Source of the DNA: Hymenobacter jejuensis
GTDB lineage: Bacteria; Bacteroidota; Bacteroidia; Cytophagales; Hymenobacteraceae
NCBI RefSeq assembly: GCF_006337165.1
Contig: NZ_CP040896.1
Span: 62,001-126,000 of the forward strand
DNA length: 64,000 nucleotides
Direction: 5' to 3'
Of this stretch, positions 55,872-64,000 are shown in pieces. The translations under genes were made by a program, and so were the position numbers. Each line of letters starts with the position of its first letter. Position 1 is the first letter of the stretch. The notes beneath the pieces were generated by a model. That model had not been told where the DNA came from, searched no databases, and saw nothing but the letters and a program-made list of their open reading frames with translations.

Positions 55872-56804
55872 ATGAACCGAATACTTTCTTTTGCCTCCGT
55901 TATTACTCTTTCACTTAGCGCAGGCTTGGTAAGTTGTTCGAAACAGACGGCCGAAAACCCAACTGCGCATACCCAACAATCGCCTTCAGCTCAGGATGTG
56001 GCGCTACTCGATACCGCAACCACAGCACCTGTTGAAAAACCCTTGGTGCTTTCCGGCCGCGTTGCCACCAACAGCAACACCAGCGCGTTGGTATATCCGC
56101 AGGTGGGCGGGGTGGTGCAGGAAGTGCGGGTTGGCTTGGGCGACAAAGTCACGAAGGGCCAGGTGCTGGCCGTGATCAAGAGCAGCGCCATCGTGGAGCT
56201 GCAACACCAGCATTCAGCTTCCCAAACCGACCTCGACATTGCCCGCAAAAACCTACAGGTGGCCGAATCGATGTTTGCCGACGGCTTGGCCTCGGAGCGG
56301 GACGTGACGCTGGCGCGCAAGGAGTTGCAGAAAGCCCAAAGCGGCTCTACCAAGTTCAGCAAGCAGATGACTGTGTACGGCGTGAGCAAAGATGGGCTGT
56401 ACACCCTGCGCGCCCCGATCTCGGGCTTCATCACCGAGAAAAACGTCACCGACCATATGCAGTTTAACTTAGGCAACGTCACGAGCCTTTTTACCGTGTC
56501 CAATCTCGACGAGGTGTGGGTAATGGCCAACGTGTTTGAGGCAGACATTGCCAAAGTACAAGAAGGCCAGCAGGTTATGGTTAGCACCTTGGCTTATCCT
56601 AACCAGCAGTTCACGGGGCGTATCGACCAGGTTTCGCACATGCTCGATCCGGAAAGCAAAGTCATGAAAGTGCGCGTGCGGCTCGCCAACCCCGGCTACA
56701 TGCTCAAGCCCGGGATGTATACCGAAGTCACCGTACCGCTTCACGAGCAAGAGTTTGCGATGGTGCGGCAGCAGGCCACTGACGCAACAGTAGTCCTGAA
56801 TTAG
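55872..56804 (+). CDS. Short efflux RND periplasmic adaptor (CzcB-like)
   Basis: A 310-residue lipoprotein (lipobox LVSC) of the HlyD/CzcB adaptor family. QVGGVVQEVRVGLGDKVTKG is the biotinyl-lipoyl part, then a hairpin (LASERDVTLARKELQKAQ), ITEKNVTDHMQFNLGNVTSL, and a beta-barrel. It ends soon after PGMYTEVTVPLHEQ, about 50 residues earlier than the second adaptor at 58374, so it lacks the membrane-proximal end. It is its own unit with terminator, and shares a 52-base identical DNA block with the other copy. Confidence 0.85.
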   Translation: MNRILSFASVITLSLSAGLVSCSKQTAENPTAHTQQSPSAQDVALLDTATTAPVEKPLVLSGRVATNSNTSALVYPQVGGVVQEVRVGLGDKVTKGQVLAVIKSSAIVELQHQHSASQTDLDIARKNLQVAESMFADGLASERDVTLARKELQKAQSGSTKFSKQMTVYGVSKDGLYTLRAPISGFITEKNVTDHMQFNLGNVTSLFTVSNLDEVWVMANVFEADIAKVQEGQQVMVSTLAYPNQQFTGRIDQVSHMLDPESKVMKVRVRLANPGYMLKPGMYTEVTVPLHEQEFAMVRQQATDATVVLN

Positions 56805-56830
56805 CAAAGCGGCTCGAAGCGCTGCCGTAG

Positions 56831-56862
56831 AAAAGGAGAGGAAAATATTTTCCTCTCCTTTT
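56831..56862 (+). terminator. Terminator after adaptor 1
   Basis: A perfect palindrome with 16-bp arms (AAAAGGAGAGGAAAAT and its complement), T-rich on the right side. Confidence 0.8.
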
Positions 56863-56919
56863 CTGTTTTAAATCTTGCTCCATTTGCTTGAAACGGGCTT
56901 TTTTCAAAAAACAAAGCCC

Positions 56920-56976
56920 TCTAATGCGTTTCTAATGCACCTCTAATTTGGGCCTAATGTGGTGGGCGTACACTTG
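56920..56976 (+). promoter_or_regulatory. Four 11-bp-phased TCTAAT-type repeats plus -7 element before the TolC-adaptor-pump operon
   Basis: TCTAAT begins at 56920, 56931 and 56942, and CCTAAT at 56953, all 11 bp apart. TACACTTG begins at 56969, 10 bp after the last copy. Same geometry as the array at 55794. Confidence 0.75.
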
Positions 56977-57000
56977 CATATAGAAACTCAAAAACCGAAC

Positions 57001-58296
57001 ATGCAACGCTTTCTTCCGCTTCTCACTTCCCTTTTGCTGCTAACGGGCGCTGCCAGGGCGGCCGCTCCGGAAACAGCTTCCGTAGCCGCTCCCGATACGG
57101 CCCGCCTTACGCTGGCCGAGGCTGAGCAGCGCTTCACGCAGAACAACCTCTCGCTGCTCGCGCAACAATACAACGTGTCGGCGGCTGAAGCCCAGATTGT
57201 GCAGGCTCGCCTCTGGGACAACCCCACCATTTCGATTGAGCAAAACACCTACAACCCGGCCACGCGGAAACACTTCGACGTGACCAAATCGGGTGAAAGC
57301 ATCGTGCAGGTGCAGCAGTTGTTTGCGATTGCGGGCCGCCGCAAAGCCGCGGCCAAGGTGGCCCAGCAAAACGCTCTGGTTGAGCAATATACCTTCCAGG
57401 ATTTGCTGCGCAACCTCGGCTACCAACTGCGCACCACCTTCTACGACCTGTATTTCAAGCAGCGCACGGTGGCCGTTTACGACAAGGAAATCGCCTCGTT
57501 TCGCCATACGGTTTCGCTCTACCAAGGCCAGTACGACAAGGGCAACATTGCTCTGAAAGAAGTAATCCGGCTGAAGGCCTTCCTGTTTCAGCTGGAAAAT
57601 GAACGCCAGGCGCTACTCACCGATATCGCTAGCGAACAAGCTGATTTCCATGTACTTCTGCGCGACAATTCGGGCATTTATTACCAACCGGCAACTTCGC
57701 TGGTGGCGCTGCGCAACCTGACGCTCAGCAACTACAACGAGCAGCAGCTCGTCGATACGGCGCTCGTGGCGCGGGCCGACCTGAAAGCCCGCCAAGCGGC
57801 ACTGGAGCAGCAAAACCAGAACCTGCGCCTGCAACGCGCCCTCGCCGCACCCGACTTGGCGGTGGGCTACGTCTATGACCGGGCGGGCAGCTACATCCCG
57901 AACTATAATGCTGTAACCCTGGGTGTTGCCATCCCGATTCTCAACCGCAACCAAGGCAACATCCGCGCGGCGCAAGCCCAGATTCAGGGCAGCAAGGCGC
58001 AAGCCGAGCAGCAGCAACTGGTGGTGCAAAACGATGTGCACCAAGCGTTTCAGCTGGCCCAGCAAACCGACAAGCTTTTCCAGGGCAGCGACCGCGAAAC
58101 CGGCGACTTCGACCGCCTCATCACGGGCATCGAGCAGAGCTACGCCAAGCGCAACCTGACAATTGTGGAGTTTCTCGACTTCTACGAGTCTTACAAGAAC
58201 AACTTGGTGCAACTCAATCAGTTGCGTGCCAACCGGGTGCGGGCTTTTGAGCAGCTCAACTTCGCCGTAGGACGGCCGCTTTTCAAGGCTGAATAA
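57001..58296 (+). CDS. TolC-family outer-membrane efflux protein (CzcC-like)
   Basis: A 431-residue outer-membrane channel with signal peptide (GAARA). Two OEP repeats of long helices (LAEAEQRFTQNNLSLLAQQY, QARLWDNPTISIEQNTYNP; LKARQAALEQQNQNLRLQRA, NRNQGNIRAAQAQIQGSKAQ) fit CzcC/TolC. It is the first gene of the second efflux unit; adaptor and pump follow at 77 and 113 bases. Confidence 0.9.
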   Translation: MQRFLPLLTSLLLLTGAARAAAPETASVAAPDTARLTLAEAEQRFTQNNLSLLAQQYNVSAAEAQIVQARLWDNPTISIEQNTYNPATRKHFDVTKSGESIVQVQQLFAIAGRRKAAAKVAQQNALVEQYTFQDLLRNLGYQLRTTFYDLYFKQRTVAVYDKEIASFRHTVSLYQGQYDKGNIALKEVIRLKAFLFQLENERQALLTDIASEQADFHVLLRDNSGIYYQPATSLVALRNLTLSNYNEQQLVDTALVARADLKARQAALEQQNQNLRLQRALAAPDLAVGYVYDRAGSYIPNYNAVTLGVAIPILNRNQGNIRAAQAQIQGSKAQAEQQQLVVQNDVHQAFQLAQQTDKLFQGSDRETGDFDRLITGIEQSYAKRNLTIVEFLDFYESYKNNLVQLNQLRANRVRAFEQLNFAVGRPLFKAE

Positions 58297-58373
58297 CGGC
58301 CTTCCCAACAACGTCAATCCCATCAGCAACTACAGACCCGACGGCCCTCAGCCGCTCCTACAACCTTCTGAAT

Positions 58374-59468
58374 ATGAACCGCTTCGCTCCTTTTTTTCCA
58401 TTAGTCCTGGCCCTTACCCTGGCGGGCTGCTCGCAAAAAGATTCGGCCGATAAGCCGGTGAAAGCCCAGGCCGGCTTCTCGCTCTCGGATACGATGTTGC
58501 GCGAAATCAAAATCGATACGGTGCACCCGCAGCCCGTACGCGACGAACTCACGTTGTCGGGCCAGATCGCAACCGACGGCGACAAGACCGTGAAAGTATA
58601 CCCGCTGGTGGGCGGGGTGGTGGAGCAGCTCTCGGTGGAGCTGGGCGACCACGTCAACAAAGGCCAGGTGCTGGCCGTGATCAAGAGCGGTGAAATCGCC
58701 GACTTGCAAAACCAAAGCTCCGCCGCCGGCACTGACCTCGACATTGCCCGCAAGAACTTACAAGTAGCGGAAGATCAGTTTGCAGCTGGTCTGGCCTCGG
58801 AGCGGGACGTGACGCTGGCGCGCAAGGAGTTGCAGAAAGCCCAGGGCAACGTGGGCAAGTCGCGCAAGCAGCTGAGCGTGTACGGCGTCTCGGCCGACGG
58901 CACCTACGAGCTGCGCGCCCCCATTTCCGGCTTCATCACCGAGAAAAACGTCACCGACCACATGCAGTTTAACGCCGACAACGTTGGCAACTTATTCACT
59001 GTCAGCAACTTAGATGATGTGTGGATTATGGCCAACGTGTTTGAGTCGGACATTTCGAAAGTGAAGGAAGGCTACAAGGCCGACGTCACGACCCTCTCCT
59101 ACCCCGACAAACACTTCAATGGCCGTATCGACAAGGTTTTCAACGTGTTAGACCCCGAGAGCAAAGTCATGAAGGTGCGCGTGCGGCTGGACAACCCCGG
59201 CTACATGCTCAAGCCCGAAATGTACGCCCAGATTAAGGTAGAGAATACCGAAAACCAAAAGATGCTGGCCGTACCCGCCAAAAGCGTGGTGTTTGACAAA
59301 GACCGCAACTTCGTGATGGTGTTCAAAGACCGCAGCCACATCGAAACCCGGGAAGTGAAAGTGCTCAAAACCGTCGGCGATCTCAGCTACGTCTCCTCCG
59401 GTCTGCACGATGGCGATAAGATCATCGCCCAAAATCAACTGCTGGTCTACGACGAGCTAAACGACTAG
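58374..59468 (+). CDS. Efflux RND periplasmic adaptor (CzcB-like)
   Basis: A 364-residue lipoprotein (lipobox LAGC) that links pump and outer-membrane channel. Full set of adaptor parts: VGGVVEQLSVELGDHVNKG, LASERDVTLARKELQKAQ, ITEKNVTDHMQFNADNVGNL, the beta-barrel and a membrane-proximal domain (AVPAKSVVFDKDRNFVMVF, VSSGLHDGDKIIAQNQLLV). It is paralogous to the 310-residue adaptor at 55872, with near-identical DNA in the hairpin. Confidence 0.9.
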   Translation: MNRFAPFFPLVLALTLAGCSQKDSADKPVKAQAGFSLSDTMLREIKIDTVHPQPVRDELTLSGQIATDGDKTVKVYPLVGGVVEQLSVELGDHVNKGQVLAVIKSGEIADLQNQSSAAGTDLDIARKNLQVAEDQFAAGLASERDVTLARKELQKAQGNVGKSRKQLSVYGVSADGTYELRAPISGFITEKNVTDHMQFNADNVGNLFTVSNLDDVWIMANVFESDISKVKEGYKADVTTLSYPDKHFNGRIDKVFNVLDPESKVMKVRVRLDNPGYMLKPEMYAQIKVENTENQKMLAVPAKSVVFDKDRNFVMVFKDRSHIETREVKVLKTVGDLSYVSSGLHDGDKIIAQNQLLVYDELND

Positions 59469-59581
59469 CGCCAAGATATAACAGGCTGATAACCAGCTTC
59501 TCCTTCTTGCTTTAGGAAGGAGAACTGGCTCCGCCTTGCCCAAAATCTAGCTTTCCCAGCTGACCCAGACCGTTCAATATC

Positions 59582-62500
59582 ATGAACAAGTTCATCCAAG
59601 GCATTATCGCCTTTTCGCTTAAAAACCGCGGGTTCATCTTTCTGATGACCATCGCGACGGTGATTGCCGGCGCGGTGAGTTACCGGAACACGCCCATCGA
59701 AGCGTTCCCGGACGTGACGAATACCGAGATTACCATCATCACGCAGTGGCCGGGCCGCTCGGCCGAGGAAATCGAGAAGTTCGTGACCGTGCCGATCGAA
59801 ATTGCGCTCAACCCGGTGCAGAAGAAGACCAACGTGCGCTCGACCACGCTCTTCGGCTTATCGGTGGTGAAGGTGATTTTCGACGACGGCGTGGACGACG
59901 CGTTCGCCCGCCAGCAAGTCAACAACCTGCTGCGCGAAGTAGACCTGCCCGAAGGTGCCAACCCCGACGTGCAGCCGCCCTACGGCCCTACCGGCGAGAT
60001 TTTCCGCTACACGCTCGAAAGCAAAGACAAAACCACCCGCGAACTAAAAACGCTGCAAGACTGGGTGATAGAGCGCAACCTCAAGGCCGTACCTGGTGTG
60101 GCCGACGTCAACAGCTTTGGCGGCGAAGTGAAAGACTACGAGATCGCTGTGAATCCCGGCAAGCTCCAGGATTTTGGTATCACGCCCTTGGACGTGTACA
60201 CGGCCATTCAGCGGTCCAACATCAACGTGGGCGGCGACGTGATCAACCAGGGCCAGCAGAACTACGTGGTGCGCGGCTTGGGCCTGCTCAACAACATCTC
60301 CGACATCAACAACACCGTGATTAAGAACGTGAACGGCGCGCCCATCCTGATCAAGGACGTGGCCATCGTGCACGAGTCGGCGCTGCCGAAGCTGGGCAAA
60401 GTCGGCCGTAACCTGAACGACGACATGGTGGAAGGCATCGTGGTAATGCGCAAGGGCGAAAACCCTTCCGAAGTCATCGCCCGCCTCAAGGATAAAGTGG
60501 CTGAGCTGAACGACAAGATTTTGCCTTCCGACGTGAAAATCAAGACGTTCTACGATCGGCAGCAGCTCATCGACTTCTCCACCGAAACCGTGATCCACAA
60601 CCTGATCGAAGGCATTGTGCTGGTGACCCTGATCGTGTTTCTGTTCATGGCCGATTGGCGCACTACCATCATCGTGTCGGTGATTATTCCGCTGGCCTTG
60701 CTGTTTGCCTTTATCTGCTTGCGGCTTAAAGGCATGAGTGCCAACCTGTTATCCATGGGTGCCATTGACTTTGGCATTATCATCGACGGGGCCGTGGTCA
60801 TGGTGGAAGGTCTCTTCGTAGCCCTCGACCATAAAGCGCACAAGATGGGCATGGAGCGCTTTAACAAGCTCGCCAAGCTGGGCCTCATCAAAAAGAGCGG
60901 CCGCGACATGGGCAAAGCCATCTTCTTCTCCAAAGCCATCATTATCACGGCGTTACTTCCCATTTTCTCTTTCGAGAAAGTAGAAGGCAAAATGTTCTCG
61001 CCGCTGGCCTGGACGCTGGGTTTTGCCTTGCTCGGCGCGCTCATCTTCACGCTGACGCTGGTGCCGGTGCTTACTTCTATCCTGTTGAAAAAGAACGTGA
61101 TAGAAAAAGAGAACTTCTTCGTGCGCGGCATCAACCGCGGGGCGCAGCGGTTTTTCAGCTTCACCTACGGGCACAAAACGGCCAGCCTACTGGTGGCAGC
61201 GCTGGTGGTAATCGCGGGCCTCGGAGCGTTCAAGTTTCTGGGCTCGGAGTTTTTGCCCGAGCTCAACGAAGGCTCGATCTATGTGCGGGCGCAGCTGCCG
61301 CTGAGCATTTCGCTGGACGAGTCGAACAAGCTCTGCAACGACATGCGGCGCGTGTTTCTGGCTTTCCCGGAGGTGAGCGACGTGGTGAGCCAGACCGGCC
61401 GCCCCAACGACGGCACCGACCCGACGGGCTTCTACAACAACGAGTTCCTAGTCCAGATCAAGCACACGCCCGAAGTGCAGGACAAGATGAAGCATGCGGC
61501 TTACCGTGAGGCACTTATCAACCACATGAAGCAGAAGCTGGCCCGCTTCCCCGGCGTCGATTTCAACTTCTCACAGCCCATCATGGACAACGTGGAGGAG
61601 GCCGCTTCGGGCGTGAAGGGCTCCATCGCCGTCAAGATTTACGGGACCGATTTGAAGCTTTTGGAAAGCAAAACCCGCCAGGTGTACGGCGTGCTCAAGG
61701 ACATCAAAGGCATCGACGACCTGGGCATTCTGCGCAACATCGGCCAGCCGGAGCTGCACGTGGAGCTCGACGAAAGCAAAATGGCCAGCTACGGCGTGTC
61801 GAAATCCGATGCGAATGCCGTGCTGGAGATGGCCGTGGGCGGCAAGGAAGCCTCGCAGATGTACGAAGGCGAACGCAAATTCCCGATTCGGGTGCGCTAC
61901 CAGGAGCAATTTCGCCAGTCACCCGCCGAGATCGCGTCGCTGATGGTACCCACGCAAGCCGGCGGCACAATCCCGATGTCGGAGATTGCTACCATTGGCA
62001 CCGTCAATGGGCCCTCACTTATCTATCGCGATGATAACCAGCGGTTTGCCGCAGTGAAGTTTTCCATCCGGGGCCGCGACATGGGCTCGACCATAGAAGA
62101 GGCACAGAAGAAGGTAAATGCCGTGCTGCAAGTCCCGAAGGGCTACTCGGTTAAGTGGACCGGCGACTTCGAAAACCAGCGGCGCGCTACGCAGCGGCTT
62201 ACACAGGTTGTGCCGATTTCGCTGGCGATGATTTTCTTCATCCTGTTCATCCTGTTCGGCAACCTGAAAGATGCGGGCCTGGTGTTGCTCAACGTGCCGT
62301 TTGCCATCATTGGCGGCATCGCGGCGCTGCTCCTCACGCACACCAACTTCTCGATCTCGGCGGGCATCGGGTTCATCGCTTTGTTTGGTATCTGTATCCA
62401 GAACGGGGTGATTTTGATCTCGGTGTTTAAGCAAAACATGGTGAAGAAGCTCAGCCTCGACCGTAGCATTTCGCAGGGCGTAACTAGCCGCGTGCGCCCC

Positions 62501-62749
62501 GTCGTGATGACGGCCCTGATGGCTACCATCGGCCTGATGCCCGCCGCCATCAGTACCGGCATCGGCTCGGAAACCTCTAAGCCCCTGGCCATTGTGGTGA
62601 TCGGCGGTCTGATTACGGGCACCATCCTGACGCTGTTCATCTTCCCGCTCGTGTTTGAGCGTGCCTACCGTGCCGAGCACACGCACTACGGCGATGACCC
62701 TGAGCTGAACCCCGCTCGCTTCGAAGAGCCTGTTTTGTTTGGCGCATAA
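59582..62749 (+). CDS. czcA: CzcA-type heavy-metal RND efflux pump
   Basis: A 1055-residue inner-membrane proton antiporter with 12 TM segments and two large periplasmic loops. DFGIIIDGAVVMVEG in TM4 is the signature of the divalent-cation branch (Co, Zn, Cd, Ni) rather than the Cu/Ag CusA branch. Other motifs: ITIITQWPGRSAEEIEKFVT, GSEFLPELNEGSIYVR and RPVVMTALMATIGLMPAA. Ends the efflux operon, followed by a terminator. Confidence 0.93.
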   Translation: MNKFIQGIIAFSLKNRGFIFLMTIATVIAGAVSYRNTPIEAFPDVTNTEITIITQWPGRSAEEIEKFVTVPIEIALNPVQKKTNVRSTTLFGLSVVKVIFDDGVDDAFARQQVNNLLREVDLPEGANPDVQPPYGPTGEIFRYTLESKDKTTRELKTLQDWVIERNLKAVPGVADVNSFGGEVKDYEIAVNPGKLQDFGITPLDVYTAIQRSNINVGGDVINQGQQNYVVRGLGLLNNISDINNTVIKNVNGAPILIKDVAIVHESALPKLGKVGRNLNDDMVEGIVVMRKGENPSEVIARLKDKVAELNDKILPSDVKIKTFYDRQQLIDFSTETVIHNLIEGIVLVTLIVFLFMADWRTTIIVSVIIPLALLFAFICLRLKGMSANLLSMGAIDFGIIIDGAVVMVEGLFVALDHKAHKMGMERFNKLAKLGLIKKSGRDMGKAIFFSKAIIITALLPIFSFEKVEGKMFSPLAWTLGFALLGALIFTLTLVPVLTSILLKKNVIEKENFFVRGINRGAQRFFSFTYGHKTASLLVAALVVIAGLGAFKFLGSEFLPELNEGSIYVRAQLPLSISLDESNKLCNDMRRVFLAFPEVSDVVSQTGRPNDGTDPTGFYNNEFLVQIKHTPEVQDKMKHAAYREALINHMKQKLARFPGVDFNFSQPIMDNVEEAASGVKGSIAVKIYGTDLKLLESKTRQVYGVLKDIKGIDDLGILRNIGQPELHVELDESKMASYGVSKSDANAVLEMAVGGKEASQMYEGERKFPIRVRYQEQFRQSPAEIASLMVPTQAGGTIPMSEIATIGTVNGPSLIYRDDNQRFAAVKFSIRGRDMGSTIEEAQKKVNAVLQVPKGYSVKWTGDFENQRRATQRLTQVVPISLAMIFFILFILFGNLKDAGLVLLNVPFAIIGGIAALLLTHTNFSISAGIGFIALFGICIQNGVILISVFKQNMVKKLSLDRSISQGVTSRVRPVVMTALMATIGLMPAAISTGIGSETSKPLAIVVIGGLITGTILTLFIFPLVFERAYRAEHTHYGDDPELNPARFEEPVLFGA

Positions 62750-62772
62750 CCATTTATCAATCAATGTTTTAT

Positions 62773-62805
62773 AAAAAAGCCTCAGGTTTATCCTGAGGCT
62801 TTTTT
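62773..62805 (+). terminator. Terminator after the efflux operon
   Basis: GCCTCAGG / CCTGAGGC stem with flanking A and T runs, 24 bases after the pump stop. Confidence 0.85.
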
Positions 62806-62834
62806 CGTGAACAGCCTAGCAAAACTGTCCTATT

Positions 62835-62867
62835 GAGGGAGCAAAACCCGTTCTATATTGCTCCCTC
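62835..62867. repeat. 10-bp inverted repeat upstream of cydA
   Basis: GAGGGAGCAA (62835-62844) and its complement (62858-62867), 13-base loop, no T run. It could be an operator or leader hairpin. Confidence 0.5.
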
Positions 62868-63022
62868 CTATCTCTCGTCTGCGGCTCACTCTCGGCAATT
62901 ATATCCCGCTGCACTGTGTTTATTATCTGCGTGAGCGGGAGGCGTTCGCAGAAAAAAGCACTTGGGTTAGGTGCTTCAACCAGCGGCCCTTACTTTGCCG
63001 CGTTGCACGAAATTTCCTTGTC

Positions 63023-64000
63023 ATGGATGATTTTTTTGCTGCCCGGTCGCAAATGGCGTTGTCGCTGGGGTTTCACATTATCTACGCCTGCATCGGCATG
63101 GTGATGCCGTTTTTCATGGCGGTGTCGCACTTCCGTTGGCTCCGCACCCACGACGTTGTCTACCAGAACCTTACGAAAGCCTGGAGCAAAGGCGTCGCCA
63201 TCTTTTTTGCCACCGGTGCCGTGTCGGGCACCATGCTTTCCTTCGAATTGGGGTTGCTCTGGCCCCAGTTTATGGAGCACGCCGGACCGATATTTGGGAT
63301 GCCGTTTTCGCTGGAGGGAACGGCATTTTTTATTGAAGCCATCGCCCTCGGCTTCTTCCTTTACGGCTGGAACCGCTTCAATCCGTGGTTCCACTGGTTT
63401 ACGGGTGTCGTGGTGGGTATCAGCGGGTTAGCATCGGGCATTCTGGTGGTCGCGGCCAATTCGTGGATGAACAGTCCCGCGGGCTTCGACTACGTGAACG
63501 GCCAGTACCTCAACATCGACCCGATGGCGGCTATGTTTAATCGGGCCTGGCTATCGCAGTCCATTCACATGACCATTGCGGCTTTTGCCGCCACGGGATT
63601 CGCCGTAGCGGGTGTGCACGCGCTCATGTTGCTACGCGGAAAAAACGTGGTATTTCACCAACGCGCTTTCGCCATCGCGGCGGCATTTGGGGCGGTGGCG
63701 GCTATTTTGCAACCCCTCAGCGGCGACTTTTCGGCCAAAGACGTAGCCAAGCGGCAGCCCGCCAAGCTGGCCGCCATGGAAGCCCTTTTTCAGACGGAGA
63801 AGCCGGCGGCATTGGTGCTGGGCGGCGTGCCCGACGAAAAAAACCAACGCGTTGATTACGCCATTAAAGTCCCCGGAATGCTCAGTTTTCTGGCCCACGG
63901 CAATTTTCAGCAGGAAGTGCAGGGCCTCGACCGCATCCCGCGCGCCGACCGGCCGCCGGTGCTGGTGCCGCATTTTGCGTTTCAGATTATGGTGGGGCTG
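63023..64000 (+). CDS. cydA: Cytochrome bd-type quinol oxidase subunit I, partial
   Basis: Reads 326 codons from ATG 63023 to the window end with no stop. ARSQMALSLGFHIIYACIGM supplies the heme b595 ligand His, and FELGLLWPQFMEHAGPIFGMPFSLEGTAFF with AEAIALGFF-type IEAIALGFFLYGWNR are diagnostic of CydA. LQPLSGDFSAKDVAKRQPAK is the periplasmic quinol-loop start, and no long Q-loop insertion has been reached. Inner-membrane terminal oxidase using quinol and oxygen. The C-terminal part and cydB lie outside the window. Confidence 0.92.
   Translation, partial: MDDFFAARSQMALSLGFHIIYACIGMVMPFFMAVSHFRWLRTHDVVYQNLTKAWSKGVAIFFATGAVSGTMLSFELGLLWPQFMEHAGPIFGMPFSLEGTAFFIEAIALGFFLYGWNRFNPWFHWFTGVVVGISGLASGILVVAANSWMNSPAGFDYVNGQYLNIDPMAAMFNRAWLSQSIHMTIAAFAATGFAVAGVHALMLLRGKNVVFHQRAFAIAAAFGAVAAILQPLSGDFSAKDVAKRQPAKLAAMEALFQTEKPAALVLGGVPDEKNQRVDYAIKVPGMLSFLAHGNFQQEVQGLDRIPRADRPPVLVPHFAFQIMVGL

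Noticed and set aside
1-64000. Search for tRNA, rRNA, IS elements, attachment sites and prophage
   Set aside because: No tRNA T-loop pattern in spacers, no transposase or integrase motif, no target-site duplications seen.

Overview
The window looks like a chromosomal segment of a Bacteroidota bacterium of the Cytophagales, most like Hymenobacter or a close relative (inference). The reasons are moderately high GC in genes with AT-rich spacers, the Bacteroidota promoter element TAnnTTTG (often with TTTG about 20 bases upstream) ahead of many genes, no clear Shine-Dalgarno sites, gliding genes (gldA, gldF, gldG, gldC), a bifunctional nuclease with a UVR tail, DUF1361, and Bacteroidota-style SRP RNA. 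No IS element, CRISPR array, tRNA or rRNA was seen.

Region 1 (1-12.8 kb) is a surface-glycan locus. It holds a complete predicted CMP-pseudaminic acid pathway: pseB, then pseC-pseF-pseGH-pseI tightly packed, with PseG and PseH fused in one protein. After it come a hexapeptide acyltransferase, a PIG-L deacetylase, a GT-B-like putative transferase, a DUF7033/NodB-like deacetylase, a Wzx-type flippase and a second putative transferase. A divergent FkbH-type HAD gene begins the window. Together they could make, decorate and export a pseudaminic-acid-containing glycan.

Region 2 (13.3-28.7 kb) is mixed: an SDR plus a large glucosidase, an APC permease behind a SAM-I riboswitch that no ORF reveals, an EcsC protein, a Gfo/Idh + DegT aminotransferase pair for an amino sugar, a coiled-coil lipoprotein, ftsE with a GT2 gene, fsa, an M28 lipoprotein peptidase, and the SRP RNA gene ffs with a near-ideal promoter.

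Region 3 (29-53.4 kb) is mostly housekeeping: guaA, a GATase, DUF1361, an LppC-like lipoprotein-activator homologue, hemL, dcd, gldC, dnaN, gldG-gldF-gldA, two SDRs, purU, mlaE-mlaF, a DinB-fold protein, a DUF151 nuclease, etfB-etfA, and a cobalamin-binding protein carrying the Wx9EH motif of CarH photoreceptors but no HTH domain.

Region 4 (53.5-64 kb) is a metal-efflux module. An OmpR-type regulator and histidine kinase are followed by two transcription units: a short adaptor alone, then TolC-like, full adaptor and CzcA-type RND pump. Each unit is preceded by four TCTAAT-type hexamers exactly 11 bp apart, ending 10 bp before a degenerate -7 element. This is the most striking regulatory pattern in the window. 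A partial cydA closes the window.
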